Assembly: GCA_024345305.1 (NCBI GenBank)
Contig: BRON01000003.1
Location: 124,001 to 188,000, forward strand
Length of the DNA: 64,000 nt
Direction: 5' to 3'
DNA from: Mrakia gelida
Lineage: Eukaryota > Basidiomycota > Tremellomycetes > Cystofilobasidiales > Mrakiaceae
Within the stretch, counting starts at the first letter, position 1; every line of letters starts with the position of its first letter. This document shows positions 20,429 to 32,872 of the stretch, piece after piece. Both the position numbers and the translations under genes were made by a program. Below the pieces are notes generated by a model. The model saw nothing but the letters and a program-made list of their open reading frames with translations. It was not told where the DNA came from and did not search any database.

Positions 20429-21944
20429 AATTTTATACAGTAAACTGATTTTGTTGACAGCGGTTCTGAGCAACTAATTAAGTAGGTATTGCTTTATGAT
20501 AGCCAGGAGACGTCCTTGCGACGCGTCGTCCTCTCTTTGCATTCAAGATGGCGATGGGGCTAGCACCACGCTCTCGACTTCTCGCGAGAGCTTGGGAGAT
20601 GATTTTTGATTTGACTTGATTGAAAGCACTCGCAGGTGAGAGAAAAGACTTGATCAACGGAACCACCTGAGTTGTGAAGACCCTGAAATTTTACCCCGCG
20701 GCTGGCAGAAGTCTCGTTGGGCTCTCAGCGACCACGGGGCATGCTCGAGAGTGGGGTGCTGAGGATACTGTAGCTCATTCGACTGAGAGAGGAAAAGAGG
20801 AGGGGCTGTGGGAAGGAGGGAAGGGAGGGAAAGGGCGACGCGACGCGTTTCGTTCGACCCTCCTCCTTTGCGGCTCTTGCTCGTGCGGGACGATCGAAGT
20901 TTGAGCAGATCTTCCAAATGCGAGTTCGACTACTTCCCTTCGAATCGACTCGTAGCTCGTGTACGCTTCTGCATTCCTGCTCGCCTCAAGGGAAGGAGGC
21001 GGGTCGAGGTCAATCGAACGAGGCGTCCGATCAGACCGATTTCTTTCTCTCTTGCCGTCACCACTTTTTAACCGACTTCAGCTTCTCGTGCGAGTCGACG
21101 CCTCTCATGAACCCGTGTAAACCTCCGCACCGAACCTTCCGTGACGAGAAGACGAAGGAAGAGAGCGGTCTCAAACGCGTCGAATGCGATCGAAAGTGAA
21201 GTTGACGAGTCATGAACGGTGATGATCATCCTCGCTCGCTAGGATATGAGTACTAGTTGATTGTTTGCATTAGTTGCCCTCGCGCTGTTGGTGATAGATA
21301 CCAGCATGAGGTGAGGAGGGAACGAACGAAGTTGAACGCGTTGCTTTCGACTGGACGCGTTTGATTCCCTTTCCTTTCTTGCCATTTCCACTTTGTCGAG
21401 CCTCGTGACGGCTCGAGAATGCCGAGGTCAACTGGCAACCCGTGGAAATGGTCTCGGGAGCTGTCACGTTGGGTTAAATGACATGGAAGCAGATCAAAAC
21501 AAATGTTGATCGCACGCGACTTTCACCATTCAGGAAGAGCTTTCACGTCTCTTCCGAACCTCATCGAGACTCTTGTGCAGTATTGAAGCATGCATCTCAG
21601 CTCTCGCCTATATACGTTCTGAGGAAGGGACTCAAGAACGCGCGAAAGGAAGATCGAAATTGACGCGTCTCGACCCGCCACCTTTCGTTTCTTCGCGCGC
21701 GCGCCGTCGATCAGGAACGAGCCGCTTACAGTTTTTCTTCGACATCGTCCAATTCATTCTTGACCCCGTTCTCTGCACAGGACTGCTCAGTCAGTCACGA
21801 GTATCTTCCAGTTTGGGTGCAGCTTTCGAAAATGGTTCTTAAGAAATTCCAAGCCCGCTTCTTCTTCTCTCCATCAACCACATCCTTCCACCTTCGCTCC
21901 CACTCTTCCACTCTTCTTCTTACCTACCCATCCTCTACTTCACC
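20429..21944. other. Long gene-poor stretch
   Basis: I see no supported gene in these 1.5 kb on either strand. Open frames are short, without family resemblance or splice-compatible partners. GACGCGTC-type octamers occur at about 20520 and 21663. A TATATA near 21610 is about 330 bp before the next start codon. Confidence 0.5.
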
Positions 21945-22723
21945 ATGTTCTCCACCATCAAGAAGTGTCTCAAAACCAGTGCTTACTACTCCGTCGTTGG
22001 GTCGCTCGCTGTTGTTATCTCAATCGTCTCACTCGTCCTCGAGGTATGTTCCTCTTCTTCCCTTCTTCTTTCGACTCTTACTGACTTCCAGTCGCTTCAC
22101 TTCTTCAGGCATTCCCCTCCGACTCCGAGTCCGTCTTCCCTCCCGCTTTCGCAAACGAAGCTCGAGAAGTTCGACCTCGAACTCTTTCAAACTCTAGTGA
22201 CGCCTCTTCCTCGGTTATTAATAGCCTCGGACTCACTTTTTTCTCGATCACGATCGCTGACCTCTCCTCCCTTTCCTTGGCTTGCCTCGCTCAGTCGTCC
22301 CTCGCCTCTTCCCGCTCCTCCTCCTCGAACTCGCTTTCCTCCTCTTCCTCCTCCTCTTCCGAGATCAACACTCCCATCTACATCTCCGCACCCCATCAAT
22401 CTTCCGTCGATGTCTACACCTCGTTCCACGAAGCTACCTACACCTCCTCCTCACCCACTCCACCCAAAAATACGCGTCCATCGTCGAACGTCAACGAACC
22501 TCCTTCTCGCGACGAACCAGAGTCACTCGACACTCTGCTGAATACTTCTCCTTCTCGGACCTTTGCTAGATACTCTCTATTCTTGTTAATATCTAACTGG
22601 CTCGAGTTCGAAGAGGCTGGTCTTCTTCGTTCAACGTTTCGTTTCTCTTTCTCGCTTTCTAATTCGCTTTCTCCGTATCTCCTTCTCGTCCCTCATCTCC
22701 CTCATCTATTCTCACTACAATAA
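21945..22723 (+). CDS. Small membrane or secreted protein, unknown
   Basis: Exon 1 (21945-22043) encodes a 33-residue N-terminus with one hydrophobic helix (YYSVVGSLAVVISIVSLVLE), a signal anchor. An intron (22044-22108) has GTATGT and CTGAC. Exon 2 starts AFPSDSESVFPPAFANEA. Two models follow. If unspliced, the frame stays open to TAA at 22723 (237 residues, Ser-rich). If a GTGACG donor near 22197 is joined to the CAG at about 22299 (with a CTGAC branch), the frame gains a second helix (LFPLLLLELAFLLFLLLF) and ends at about 22569. The second model gives a more typical two-helix membrane protein. No family recognised. Confidence 0.55.
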
Positions 22724-23160
22724 TGACTTCTTGACTCAAATCTTCTGATGTCGCCGAGTGAAGAGAAGCGCACGCGTTCGATCGAGCAAGCCAGCGACGC
22801 GTCCTCCTACTCGGAGCTCAATTCTCATTACATGACACGGAAGATCTGAAGCGGAGAAGGTCATTCAAGACGATAATGAACTGAAGAGGAGAGTGTTCGT
22901 TTTCGGAAACAAAGCGAAGCAAAAGCGAAAGCGAAAGAAGAAGCAGAAGACTAGGCGACGAGCGTGAAGAACGTGAAGCAAGGAGAACGAAACACGACGG
23001 ACAAAGCAAAGCAAGGAACAAGCGAAGGGCACAAAGCATGAGGGAAGAGACCAAATCAGAAGGTATATATCGTTACGTGAAAGCGAAACAGCAAGGAAGA
23101 GAAGAAGTCCAGAGAGAGAGAGGAAGAGAACGAACGAGACGCGACGCGACCACTGCAAAA
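22724..23160. other. Spacer between convergent genes
   Basis: This holds the 3' regions of the membrane protein gene and PRM1. No gene seen. Confidence 0.5.
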
Positions 23161-26100
23161 CTAGTCATCGAACGGCGTTCTAAACGGATCCTTCAGATTC
23201 GCACTAACCACCTCCCCTCTCCTCCTCCCCTCCTCCTCCTGCTCGTCTCCGAATGGGTTACTCGAAGGGTTCGAGAACGGGTTGGCCGAGTGCTGAGCGT
23301 AGATCGGATGCGCGTAAGGGTTGGCTGACATGGACGCCGGTGCTGGGAGGGGGGAGGGAACGGTGTGGTACTGGGAGTAGATGGTTCGTGGTTGAGGAGG
23401 TGGAGGGAGAGGACGCGAGTGAAGGTTGTTTGAGTTTGAGGGTCCAAGGCGAGACGCGTTGGGGTCGAGATGGAGGGGTTGAAGGTTGGGGAAGCGTTCT
23501 TCGTCCGAAGGAGAGGAGGAGTGGAAAGGGTTGGAGAGGAGGGAGGCTCGACCTGCGAGTTTCTTAGTCCAGTTGGAGAGGGAGCTGAGAGGAGATCGTT
23601 CGTGAACGACGTCGGAGGGGAGGAAGGATTGTTGCTGGAAGGAGCGTTGTTGTTGTTGATTGGGAGGAGGGGAGGGAGGGGAGGGATCGTTCGCTCGTTG
23701 TTGGTTCGGTCGAAGGATCCAGGGGAACTGAGATGATCTCGCTGTGCCGCCGTTCATCTCGAAGAAGGAGTTATGTTGAGGGAGAGGGAGTTGGATGGGT
23801 TGAGAGGAGGGGAGAGGAGTTTGGAAAGGTGCTCGAGGAGGGAAAGCGTCGTGGAGCGAGTTGATCTTCTCCACCGTCTGTTGAGGAGGCTCATGAGAGT
23901 AGTAGTGAGGTGCTGAGCTGGGTTGACTGCTTCTCGAGGAGGCGTTCCATGGAAGGTAAGGGAGACTTGGTCGTCCGAACGGCCAGCGAAGGTAGGAGGG
24001 CGAGGTCGACTCGACGTAGGTCCCCTCGGCTCGTTGACGATCTCGCTTCTCGAGTCGAGCGTTCAGGAAGACAGTGATGAGGCCTCCAACGACGACGAGA
24101 CCTGGCAAAGGGAGGGGAACGAGGTCAGCTAAACGCGTCGAAGATTCGAGCTGAAGTTCAAGCGCGAGAGGGAAGAAAAAGACGCAGACTCACCCCATAG
24201 CCCGATGAAGATGTAGTTCAGAATCATCGCCTTCTGGAGCGACGACACATATGCAGAAATCAACCTCTGCACCACTCCCACGTCGTCCGGATCGTCCGAA
24301 CCTCCTCCCACAGCGGCAGTCGCGATGGGCGACACGAGTCCTTCCATCGAGCTGTTTGAGACGGCGAAGATGTTAGGGTCGACCGTTGGGAGGGTAAACT
24401 GAGCGTTGTCGTGAATCCAACTGTTTTGAGAGGTGCGAGGCGAGCAGGCAGATGATAGGAGTCAGCTCGAGATGCTTCGAGTCTCGAGTGAGACGGGACC
24501 GAAACGAGGAGAAGTAGCGAGGAACTAACGTGAGAGCCTCTGACAGCTTCTCGACCTTCGATCCGAGGATACAGAAGAGGAAGGTATTGACCGAGGGACC
24601 GATGATGGTCGATCCGAGAGCGTCGTTGACTGATGAAATGAGAAAGAAGACGCGTAAGTTCATGAAGCCGAAGCGAGGGACGCGAGACGGGACTACTCAC
24701 CAGTCGTCGAAACGAGATCGTAAAACTCCACGAGCGTCCCGTTCAGCACCATCGTAGTCGTGTTCACCCATTCTGAATCGATAAGAAAACGCTCGCGAGT
24801 CAGATCTCGCGGACGCATGAGAGAAAAGGCTAAGACGGACGACTCACCTCCAAACACGTCGTCGTCAAGAACCTTCTGCACCTTCGCCAAATCTGCGTTC
24901 AATCCAGCCGCATACAGCGCTCCTCGAGTCGCCAGATCTGCGTTCAGCGTCTTGGTCATACTCGTCGACATCTCCGAGATGCTCGAGTTGGTTAACGCTG
25001 AAGCTTTGTCGCTGAGGGCGGAGACGGCAGCGATTTGGCACTGGAGAGCGATGAGACCGAGGATTCCGATGAGGAGAGGAGCGAGGGCGAGGGGGTGGGT
25101 GATCAATGAGACTTCGGGTGGAAAGGGAAGAGCAGGAAGAGACGTGTCAGCGAGAGCAAAGCGGGCAAGAGAAAGAGGGGAAGGAAAGGCGACTCACCGA
25201 ACCACTTCGACCTCCTCTTCGAATCGCCCGACAACCTCTTCGTCATCCCGATCCCTCTCCACGCCCAAACACTGAGGATGTTAGCCTGGGAGAACTGAGC
25301 GAGCTCGATGAGTTCGTCCTGGGTGTAAGGGATCGAAGGGTCGTGGTCCGCGTGGAAGAGCTCGATTCGTTCGATAAAGGAGAGGTAGCGGCGGTGTTCG
25401 AGGTAGAGGAGGATGAGGATGGCGATGAGTCTGCGGGAGGGAGAAAAGGAAGGAAGGGTTAGGTCGCGAGAAAGAGGGGTAGAGGAAGAAGGGATGGAAG
25501 AACGAACCCTGCGACGACGATAAGAGCGACCGCCCAGTGGAAGATCTTGCTGAGCTCATTGGAGATCTCGTCGACGAAGGAGAGGTCGAGGTCGGCTGTG
25601 CGATGCGAGACGAGGTAGTCAGTACGAGCTCTTCTTGGAAAGCGAAGGTAGATAAGCAAAGGAGGACGAACTGCACATGTCCGTGGTCGAAGCCGCGAGG
25701 TTCGTCACGTTTGAGACGGGAGTTGGCGAAGGAGTGAAGGTGAAGTCTCCAGTGGTAGCGTTGATCTTGGCCACGACGAGATCGAAGGGCTCGTCGATGC
25801 TGAAACGCGAAGAAGAAGCAGTCAGTTCGACGCGTTTCGTCTCGCAACTCTTCCTCCGCCTCGCTCGTCGCGACTCACAAAGCGTCCAACTTCGTCCTGA
25901 TCTCATCGAGGGTCGGCAACGAAGCATTGAGCTGCCTGAGCTTGTCCTCCACCACCGTCGACACCGTCACGGTCTCCAGGCTGCTGAGCGCAGGGATGTC
26001 AAACGAGGGAACCGTGAGAGTCACGTCGACGAGTTTGGTGACGAAGTTGATAGCTGAGACGGCTGCTGAGATGACGGTGTTGGCTGCTGAGACCTGAGTC

Positions 26101-27026
26101 TGGATGAGGGTTCGGATTCCTGAGAGGATGGAGGAGATGCTGTCTTGGATCTGCAGCGCAAAGAAACCGAGAGGAAATCAGCGCGAGATGAGGGAGGGAG
26201 GGAAGGCGTTTGGAGTTGGAACGAACCTCTTCAACGGCTCCGATCACAATGGCGAGCGCTCCGAAGATCACGAGTTCGAGAGCACAGAGGTAGATAGAGC
26301 GGTAGGAATCGATGAGGAACGTGAGGACTGCTTCGAGGATCCTGACGCTGCAGCAAGATCAAAGGGAACGACGCGGCGGAGGAGAAGAGAGGGTCAGTTT
26401 TCGAAAGCGCCCTTCTTCTTTCCCACAGCCTCCTTCCCACCCAGAAAGCTCCTTCCCTTTCCCTTCCCGAGTCCCAGAAAGCAAGATTTGATGAAAACTC
26501 ACGCTAGCATCAACGTCCTCCCCGCCAGCTTCACACTCGCCTCGACGCTCAGAATCAACGCCTTCCTGCTCTGCTCCTCCATCACGTCCGGCACCGCCTT
26601 GAGAGCTACCGAAGCCTTCTGAGCAGCGTTGTATCCAGCCATGATCTCCCTCTTGGAGGCTGCTACTTGAGATTTGGAGGTTGCTGATACGAGGATGAGG
26701 GTGACGAGGACGATGATGATTCCGAGGATGGGAGGCGAGAGGACGGAGAGCCAGAGGAGAGGTTTCGAGGAGAGGTGGTTCGATAGACGAGGAGGTGGTT
26801 GGTTGGGAGAGGGGTAGGAGGAGTTCTTCTCATCGTAGGCGAAAGGGTGGTCGTTGGCGGTTGAGAAGGAGGAGAGCGTGTGCGAGTGAGCTTGGTTGGG
26901 TGTGAGGTCCTTTGCTGGAAGTTGAGGAGGGAGGGAGTAGATCGAGAGAGGTCGAAGATCTTCGGCTGCATCCTGAGCTTGAGGTTGGCGACGAGAAGGA
27001 AAGACGGAGGAGAGGGGAGCCCACAT
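23161..27026 (-). CDS. PRM1: Plasma membrane fusion protein Prm1
   Basis: Prm1 is the pheromone-induced multi-pass protein that helps fuse the plasma membranes of mating cells. ATG at 27026; exon 1 has a cytosolic Pro/Ser-rich start, then SSKPLLWLSVLSPPILGIII (membrane helix 1) and a long coiled ectodomain (ATSKSQVAASKREIMAGYNAA). Exon 2 (26227-26347) holds helix 2, in YRSIYLCALELVIFGALAIV. Exon 3 (25879-26150) is a second coiled ectodomain. Later short exons give N-glycosylation sites (NAS, NVT), two more hydrophobic helices near 25500 and 25050, and a fourth near 24200. The C-terminus is a long cytosolic Pro/Ser/Asn-rich tail ending DPFRTPFDD. Four helices with two large loops is the Prm1 layout. 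About a dozen introns, each with CTGAC-type branch points. Confidence 0.85.
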
Positions 27027-27489
27027 CGAGCGGGAAGGTAAGGCGAGGTGAAGGGAGGGAAGGGAGGACGTTGAGCTTCAAGCTTTGTTTGACCGACGAC
27101 CTGCGACGAGAGCGAGAGGGTATAGAGCGAGAAGGAAGGGAGGAAGGGATGAGCGTATGAGGTTAGAGAAGTAAAAGGTCATCAGTTTGTGTGCCGCTGG
27201 TTCAGCTTGACATCAAAGGGAGAGAGCTGAAACGATGGTCAAAGGGAAGGGAAGGAAGGAGGGAGGTGGGCGTTTCGACCGAACAAAGGGAAGGAGGGCT
27301 CGAGCTCATCTCATCTCCTTTTCGGAGTCTGAAAGGCGGAAGATTTTCTCGCTCTCTTGCAAGTTCAGGATAGGAGCATGTAACAAATCATCATCGAACA
27401 CATCAAGAAAACCAAGAGCAACCCAAAAAACTACTGCAAGCGCGACGACCCAAGACCAAAAAACAAAACGCGTCTCCTTCCCCCTCCAT
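27027..27489. other. Upstream region of PRM1 / 3' region of the Rsf-1-like gene
   Basis: This is a GA-rich spacer of about 460 bp. Pheromone-response elements in fungal mating genes are often ACAAAGGG-like. Here ACAAAGGG is at 27281-27288, about 255 bp upstream of the PRM1 start; the similar ATCAAAGGG is at 27212-27220. No gene is seen. Confidence 0.4.
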
Positions 27490-30400
27490 CTAAACCTGAC
27501 CCTGATGCGACGACGAGGACGACGACGCTCTCCTCTGCTCTATCGGAGGAGGATACCCTGGCCCGCCTTCTCCTCGATAGGAGGGAAGATGCTGTCCTCC
27601 TCCGTTCAAAGGAGCAGGAGGGAACATCAACGGAGGCAGCGTTGGCCCTCCTCCTCCTGCTCCCATCATCATCCCTCTCGAACCCGACGACCCCGACGAC
27701 GAGGTCGACTCCCTGCGCTGACCGTTCATGCTCCCGATGGGAGGAAGAGGCGGTCCTCGTCCTCCTCCGTGCGGCGAAGGAGCGTAGTACGCCTGCTGCT
27801 GCTGCTGATGAGGAGGGTAGTACTCCGCGCTCGTTCGTCGATGGTCGATGGGAGGCAGTCGAGTTCCGTTGAGAGGTGGTTGCGGGGAGGGTTGGGAGGA
27901 GGAAGGTCTAGCGTAGGATTGAGGATGCGACTGAGGTGGTGGTGGAGGTGGGACGAGGGGAAGTGAGGAGATCGGAGGGAGAGAGTGATGTCCGATCGGA
28001 GGGTGGGGAGACGGGTACTGCTGGGAGGGATGGGGAGGTGGTAGAGGAGGAGGAGCGTAGCCTGGGCCGTAGGTGTGATAAGAAGACGCGTAGCCAGGTT
28101 GGTTTGGGTGCCTCGACGACGAAGCCTGAGGTCCTTCTCGGGGAGGAGGCATCTGCGAGGTCGGGTAAGGAGGCGACTGGTGTTGAGGAGGAGGAGGGGA
28201 GGATTCGCGACGATGAGGAGGAGGTTGTTGCGGGTGCTGGTAGCCAGGATGAGGTTGAACGTAATGCTCGGGAGGAGGAGGCGCGTGGTATCGAGGATCT
28301 CGTTCTGGTTCGCGTCCGTTCGAGTACTGAGGATGAGGAGGATGAGAGGGAGGAGGAGGAAGGCGGGTCTGCTGAGAAGGGTAGGCTTTCGAGGGAGACG
28401 GTTTGGTCGCGGGGGGTTGCTGAGGGCGAGAGGTAGAGGAAGGTGGTGGAGGAGGAGGAGGCTGAGATTGAGGCTGCGACTGTCGACGAGCCTTCGCAGA
28501 GGGAGCTGGCGGGGCAGGAGGAGGAGCGGCGACGACGACCTGTTTCTTGTGGCTCTTCTTCGGTTCTTCGACCTTCTTGGGTTGTTCGACCTTCTTGGGC
28601 TGCTCCTTCTTCTTGGCGGTGGGCTTCTTGTTCTCCTTCTTCCGACAGGACGAGCACTGAAAGCGAGGGCGAAACGTTCAGCTCGACGATTCGAAGAGAC
28701 GCGACTCGACTCGAGGTCTCGAAATCACCTTGAAGTCCTCCTTCTCCCAGTCCCGCTTTGGCCGACCTCGAGAAGCGTCGTCCTTGTCGTGACACAGAAC
28801 ATGTTGCCACTAAGATGGAGGAGATCGAAAAGACGGGAAGGTCAGCACTGAACGCGACGAGCGAACGGACGAGTCGAAAGGAGACGGATTCACCTCGCTG
28901 CACGTCTCACAGCAAAGCAACGGAGTATCGTCTTCGAGGTTCTTCCCAGATACCTTGCAGATCTCCTACGAAAGCAAAACGAGACGCAGAGGTCAGCCGA
29001 GCTTTCGCAGAGAGTCGACTACGAGACGAAGACGACTCACACATCTCAGAATCCAATCCTCCTGCTCCTGCTCCTCCTCGACCACTCCAGCGTCCTTCGA
29101 CGTCTTCTTCGACTTTGACGGCGACTTCTTGGGCTTAGCCGCAGCCTTCCCCTTTCCCTTCCCGTTCGTCTTCTTGGTCGTCGACGATCCAGACGGCTGC
29201 TGATCCTCCTCCTCCCCGACGAGCAGCTCCGATGGGATCTCTCCGTTTCGATTCCGGTTCCTCCCCTCCCTCCTCTTGGTCTCCTCGACCTTCTCAGCCT
29301 CCTCCTTCTCTCGATGTTCTCGGAGAGTCTGTGCAAAACCGAACGAAGAAGCGTCAGCGCGAGTCTTTCTTTTCTCGTCGTGTTCGAAACGAAATGAAGC
29401 CGACTCACCTCCTCCCTCTGCAACAACCTATCCTCCCTCTCCTTCAACTTCTCTCCCTTGAGCTTCTCCTTGTTGGCCTTCTCCTCCTCCTCCCTCTCCT
29501 TCCTAGCCTCCTCCTTCCGAACCTTCTCCATCCTCGCCTCCATCGCGGATCGAGCCGCTTCCGTTCGATCAAGTTCAGCCTTCTCAGCTTCGAGGGTTTG
29601 GAGTCGAGAGGATCGTTTCCGGTTCTGGATGGCGGCGAGGATGGCGGCTCGTTGTTCGATGTCCTGCAAAACCCAAGGGAAATAAGAATCAGCACTCGAG
29701 GGAGGGAGGAAAACGGTGGAGAAAGCAGAAAGGGGAGGACGAACGAGGTAGTACTCCTGAGCGAGAGGGAGGTATTCGATCACGATGAGCTCGAAGAGGG
29801 CCTTCTCCTTCGGATCCTCCGATCCAGCCCACTTCATAGGGTAGTTCTCCCACTCCCAACGAGAGGTGCAGACCTGGAGAAGACGAGGGAAGAGAAGGGA
29901 TCAGCTCTCGCGAAGTCGCGAAGGGAAACAAGACTCGAGAGACGCGTCGAAATGGACTCACGGCTTCCCACTCGACGTAAGGAGGAACGAAGTGTTTCGC
30001 GACCTGAACCTCATCCGGCTCCTCAATCTTGGGCTCGACCGGTTCCTCAGGAGCGACTGGTTCTGGCTCAGCGTCGACCATCTGGACGTCGGGAGCGTCG
30101 GCGAACTGAACGTTCTTCTTCTCTCCTCCTTCCGCGACGACGACTGGTGCTGATCCGCTTCCACTGGCCTCAGGTTCGACCTTCGGCTCAACCTCCATAT
30201 CGACACCGTTCGACTCGACGACGAGAGACTCCACCTTGGGCTCCGCGACGACCTCCTCGACTGCTGGATCTACAGGAGCGACGACGGGTTCCTCCTCCTT
30301 TTGTTCGACGACGACATCCTCCTTCGACTCCTCGAGTTCAAACTTGGGATCTCTCAACGGCTCGGCGACCACCTCTTCAGACTCCTCTACAGCCTCAGGA

Positions 30401-32439
30401 ACCTCAGCAGGCTCCTCCTCGTCCACCTCCATCTCCTGCTCCTCGTCCTCCTCGTCCCCCGACAGCTCGCTCAAATCGCTCTCGCTCAGATCACTCAGAT
30501 CGCTCGCATCCTCCTCGTCGCTGAGCAACCCCGTCCCCTTCAGACTCGTTCGACGACTAGGACCAGCCTGATCCTCGTCGTCCGACTTGGAGGGACTGAG
30601 CCACTCGTGAGGGATCTCCTGCCAGATGTCGTCCTCGCCTCTCGACCGTCGCGACGTTCGAGCCTTCTTGATGGGTGTCGACGAAACGAGCTCCGAAGGT
30701 CCTGCCTCGCTCTTCCTTGAGCTCGAAGAAGCTGCTCGCTTGAGGTTGGGACGCGACGAGGAGGAGGAAGGATCGAGATCGTCTTCGAGGGCTGAGGTCG
30801 AGGGAAGAGGAGGAGGAGGAGCGAGAGGGTCGTCGAGAGGAGGAGTTCGTTTGCGATGGCTGGGTTTGCCGGACTTGGTGAGCTTGGTCCCAGGCTTGAC
30901 GACGAGGGGAGCTTTGCCTTTCCCTTTGGAGTCCGAGTAGGAGGAGGAGGAGGAGGGTGGTTTGGGTTTCGAGATCTTGGGGACCTTGACGGGTCGAGGA
31001 GGGATTGGAGGAGCTTGCTTTCGCCAGATTCGATGGTCTGCAAACGAAGATACGAAAGTCAGCTCGGAACTTCATTGTGCTTCAGAGAATGCAGAATACT
31101 GACCCTGGAAGATGTAGTACGCGTTCCCCTCCTTGTCGAACCCAGAAGGCTCGATCCTCTGCAAGAACGCGACGAAGAAGAAAGCAACGTCAGCGAACGG
31201 AGCTTGTCGGAGAAGGGACTGAGACGGGAAGGCGAGGATAGCTCACCCAGGCGACCTCGTTATCGTACTCTCCATCATTGACGAGACCTCGGAAGCGCAT
31301 GGGATCCGTGAGCTGCCACTCGCAGAGGTCGTGGATGGCAGCGATCTGGGAACGAGGGTGGTCGGAGAAACGGACGGAGGGAACAGCCGAAGCGATGGGG
31401 AAGGAAAGACGGATCAGCTCGACGAGAAGGAGAGAGGTCAAGGGAGGGAGTAGAAGCAGGGGAGAAGGAAGGTGTGGAGCGGACCTTCGAGTCGAGACCA
31501 AGCTCGTCCCAGCTTCGACGTTCCTCCAGCGTCCCGAGCGGATTCGTTTCGGGAGATCGTTTGAGATACTGTCGGAGGAGGTGTTCTTGCCAGTTCGTTG
31601 TGCTGAACGAGGAGATAGGTGAGGAGAGCGAGGGTCAGCGACGAGGCAAGGGAGCGCATATAGTCGAGAGGGCGAGGGCTGAAAGGGACGCACTTGATCT
31701 TGGTGTTGAGCGTGAGAGAGTAGAGAAGAGCAAACATGAGGTTCGGAAGGACTTGATCCTCGGTCGTGTCGAGATCCGTTTCCAGAGCCTGGAGAGAAGA
31801 TGGTGGAAGTAGAAGTAAGGTCAGTCGAGGTGATCCGAGAGGGATGTAAGATTCGAGAGAGGTGGGCGAGGAGATGGGAGGAAAGGATGGATGGGTTGAA
31901 GGAGGGAGAGGAGGTCTCGCAAGAAAGTCCGACGAAGGAAGACTTCCAGGATCCCTTCCTGGCCGTAGATGGATGCATCCAGAGCTGAGACCTAGTGGAG
32001 GTAATGCGAGGGAGACGAGGGATGTTCTCGAGACGAGAGGCTCTCGAGTGAGGAGATGCGTCGAGCTCAACGACGAGCTCGGACGTGAAGTGGAAGCTCA
32101 CCACCCTCCTTCTCCCCCTTCCCTCCCCTCCCTCCTCACGCTCAATCCATCCGAGCCCGAGCTACCAGAGCATACGGACTGAGCTCATCTCTCCCTTGAG
32201 CTGGATCGTCTGACGAGCCGAAAAGGAATGAAACACAAGCTCACCTCGGGATCCCAATCGAGTCCTCCTAACCTCCCGAGGAAGAGACATAGGAATTGAC
32301 TGATGGCAGCCCACCGCCAGTCCTGTCGAAGTCGAGCGATCAGAGGAGAGAGAGCAGGAGGAGGAACCGCTGGTCCTGGAGGTCCTGGTAGTGGAGAGTC
32401 GGCTTGCTCAGGGACGCGATGGGATCCCTTGGGGGGCAT
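27490..32439 (-). CDS. DDT/WHIM-PHD chromatin protein (Rsf-1-like)
   Basis: This is likely an accessory subunit of an ISWI-type chromatin remodeller. ATG at 32439. The early exons resemble a DDT domain: WRWAAISQFLCLFLGRLGG, then ALETDLDTTEDQVLPNLMFALLYSL. A WHIM-like motif follows (IAAIHDLCEWQLTDPMRFRGLV, then EPSGFDKEGNAYYIF), as in Rsf-1. A basic, then strongly acidic central region (around 30000-30500) is followed by WEWENYPMKWAGS and a coiled coil rich in E/K/R (29400-29650). Near 28950-28650 a PHD finger has all C4HC3 ligands (CEICKVSG, CCETCSEWQHVLCH, CSSCRKK). The tail is a long Pro/Gln/Gly-rich disordered region ending QGQV at 27490. About 10 exons. Basidiomycete counterparts are poorly characterised, so the exact complex is inferred. 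Confidence 0.8.
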
Positions 32440-32872
32440 GTGAGAGGGGCGCGAGGAGGAGAAGAGAGGTGGGGAAGGGCGAAGAACGAGGGCCGAGAGA
32501 AGGTTGAACCACTGGTGGTTTGGGTCGAATCCTTCGAGAGAGGGTATAGAGAAGGAGACAGTCTACGAGATGAGGTTGATCTAGACGAGAAAGTGGGGGG
32601 GGGGGAGGGAGGGAGGAGGGAAGAGGAGAGGGGAGGGTATCGGAAGGGGGGAGGAAGGATCTGGTTGAGAGTTGAGGGCGGTTCGTTCGCGGAGAGGAGG
32701 ACGCGTCGGGTAGAGAGCGAGTTTTTTCTCTGGTCAACACGACGAGAGCATGCTCGTCCCACTTTGAGTGAGTGAGAATGTATGGAATCATCGTAAAACA
32801 TCTAAGCTAAACCTCGTTCGAAGCGAAGGAATCGCACACCTCGACCTCCTCCCTCCTCGTCCCTCGTCCTTC
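32440..32872. other. Upstream region of the Rsf-1-like gene
   Basis: The spacer holds the Rsf-1-like promoter and the 3' end of the dihydroxyacetone kinase gene. A G9 run lies near 32597. No gene seen. Confidence 0.5.

Noticed and set aside
23161..27026. Several separate small genes in the PRM1 region
   Set aside because: Each open piece joins in phase through GT-AG introns to one protein with the four-helix Prm1 layout.
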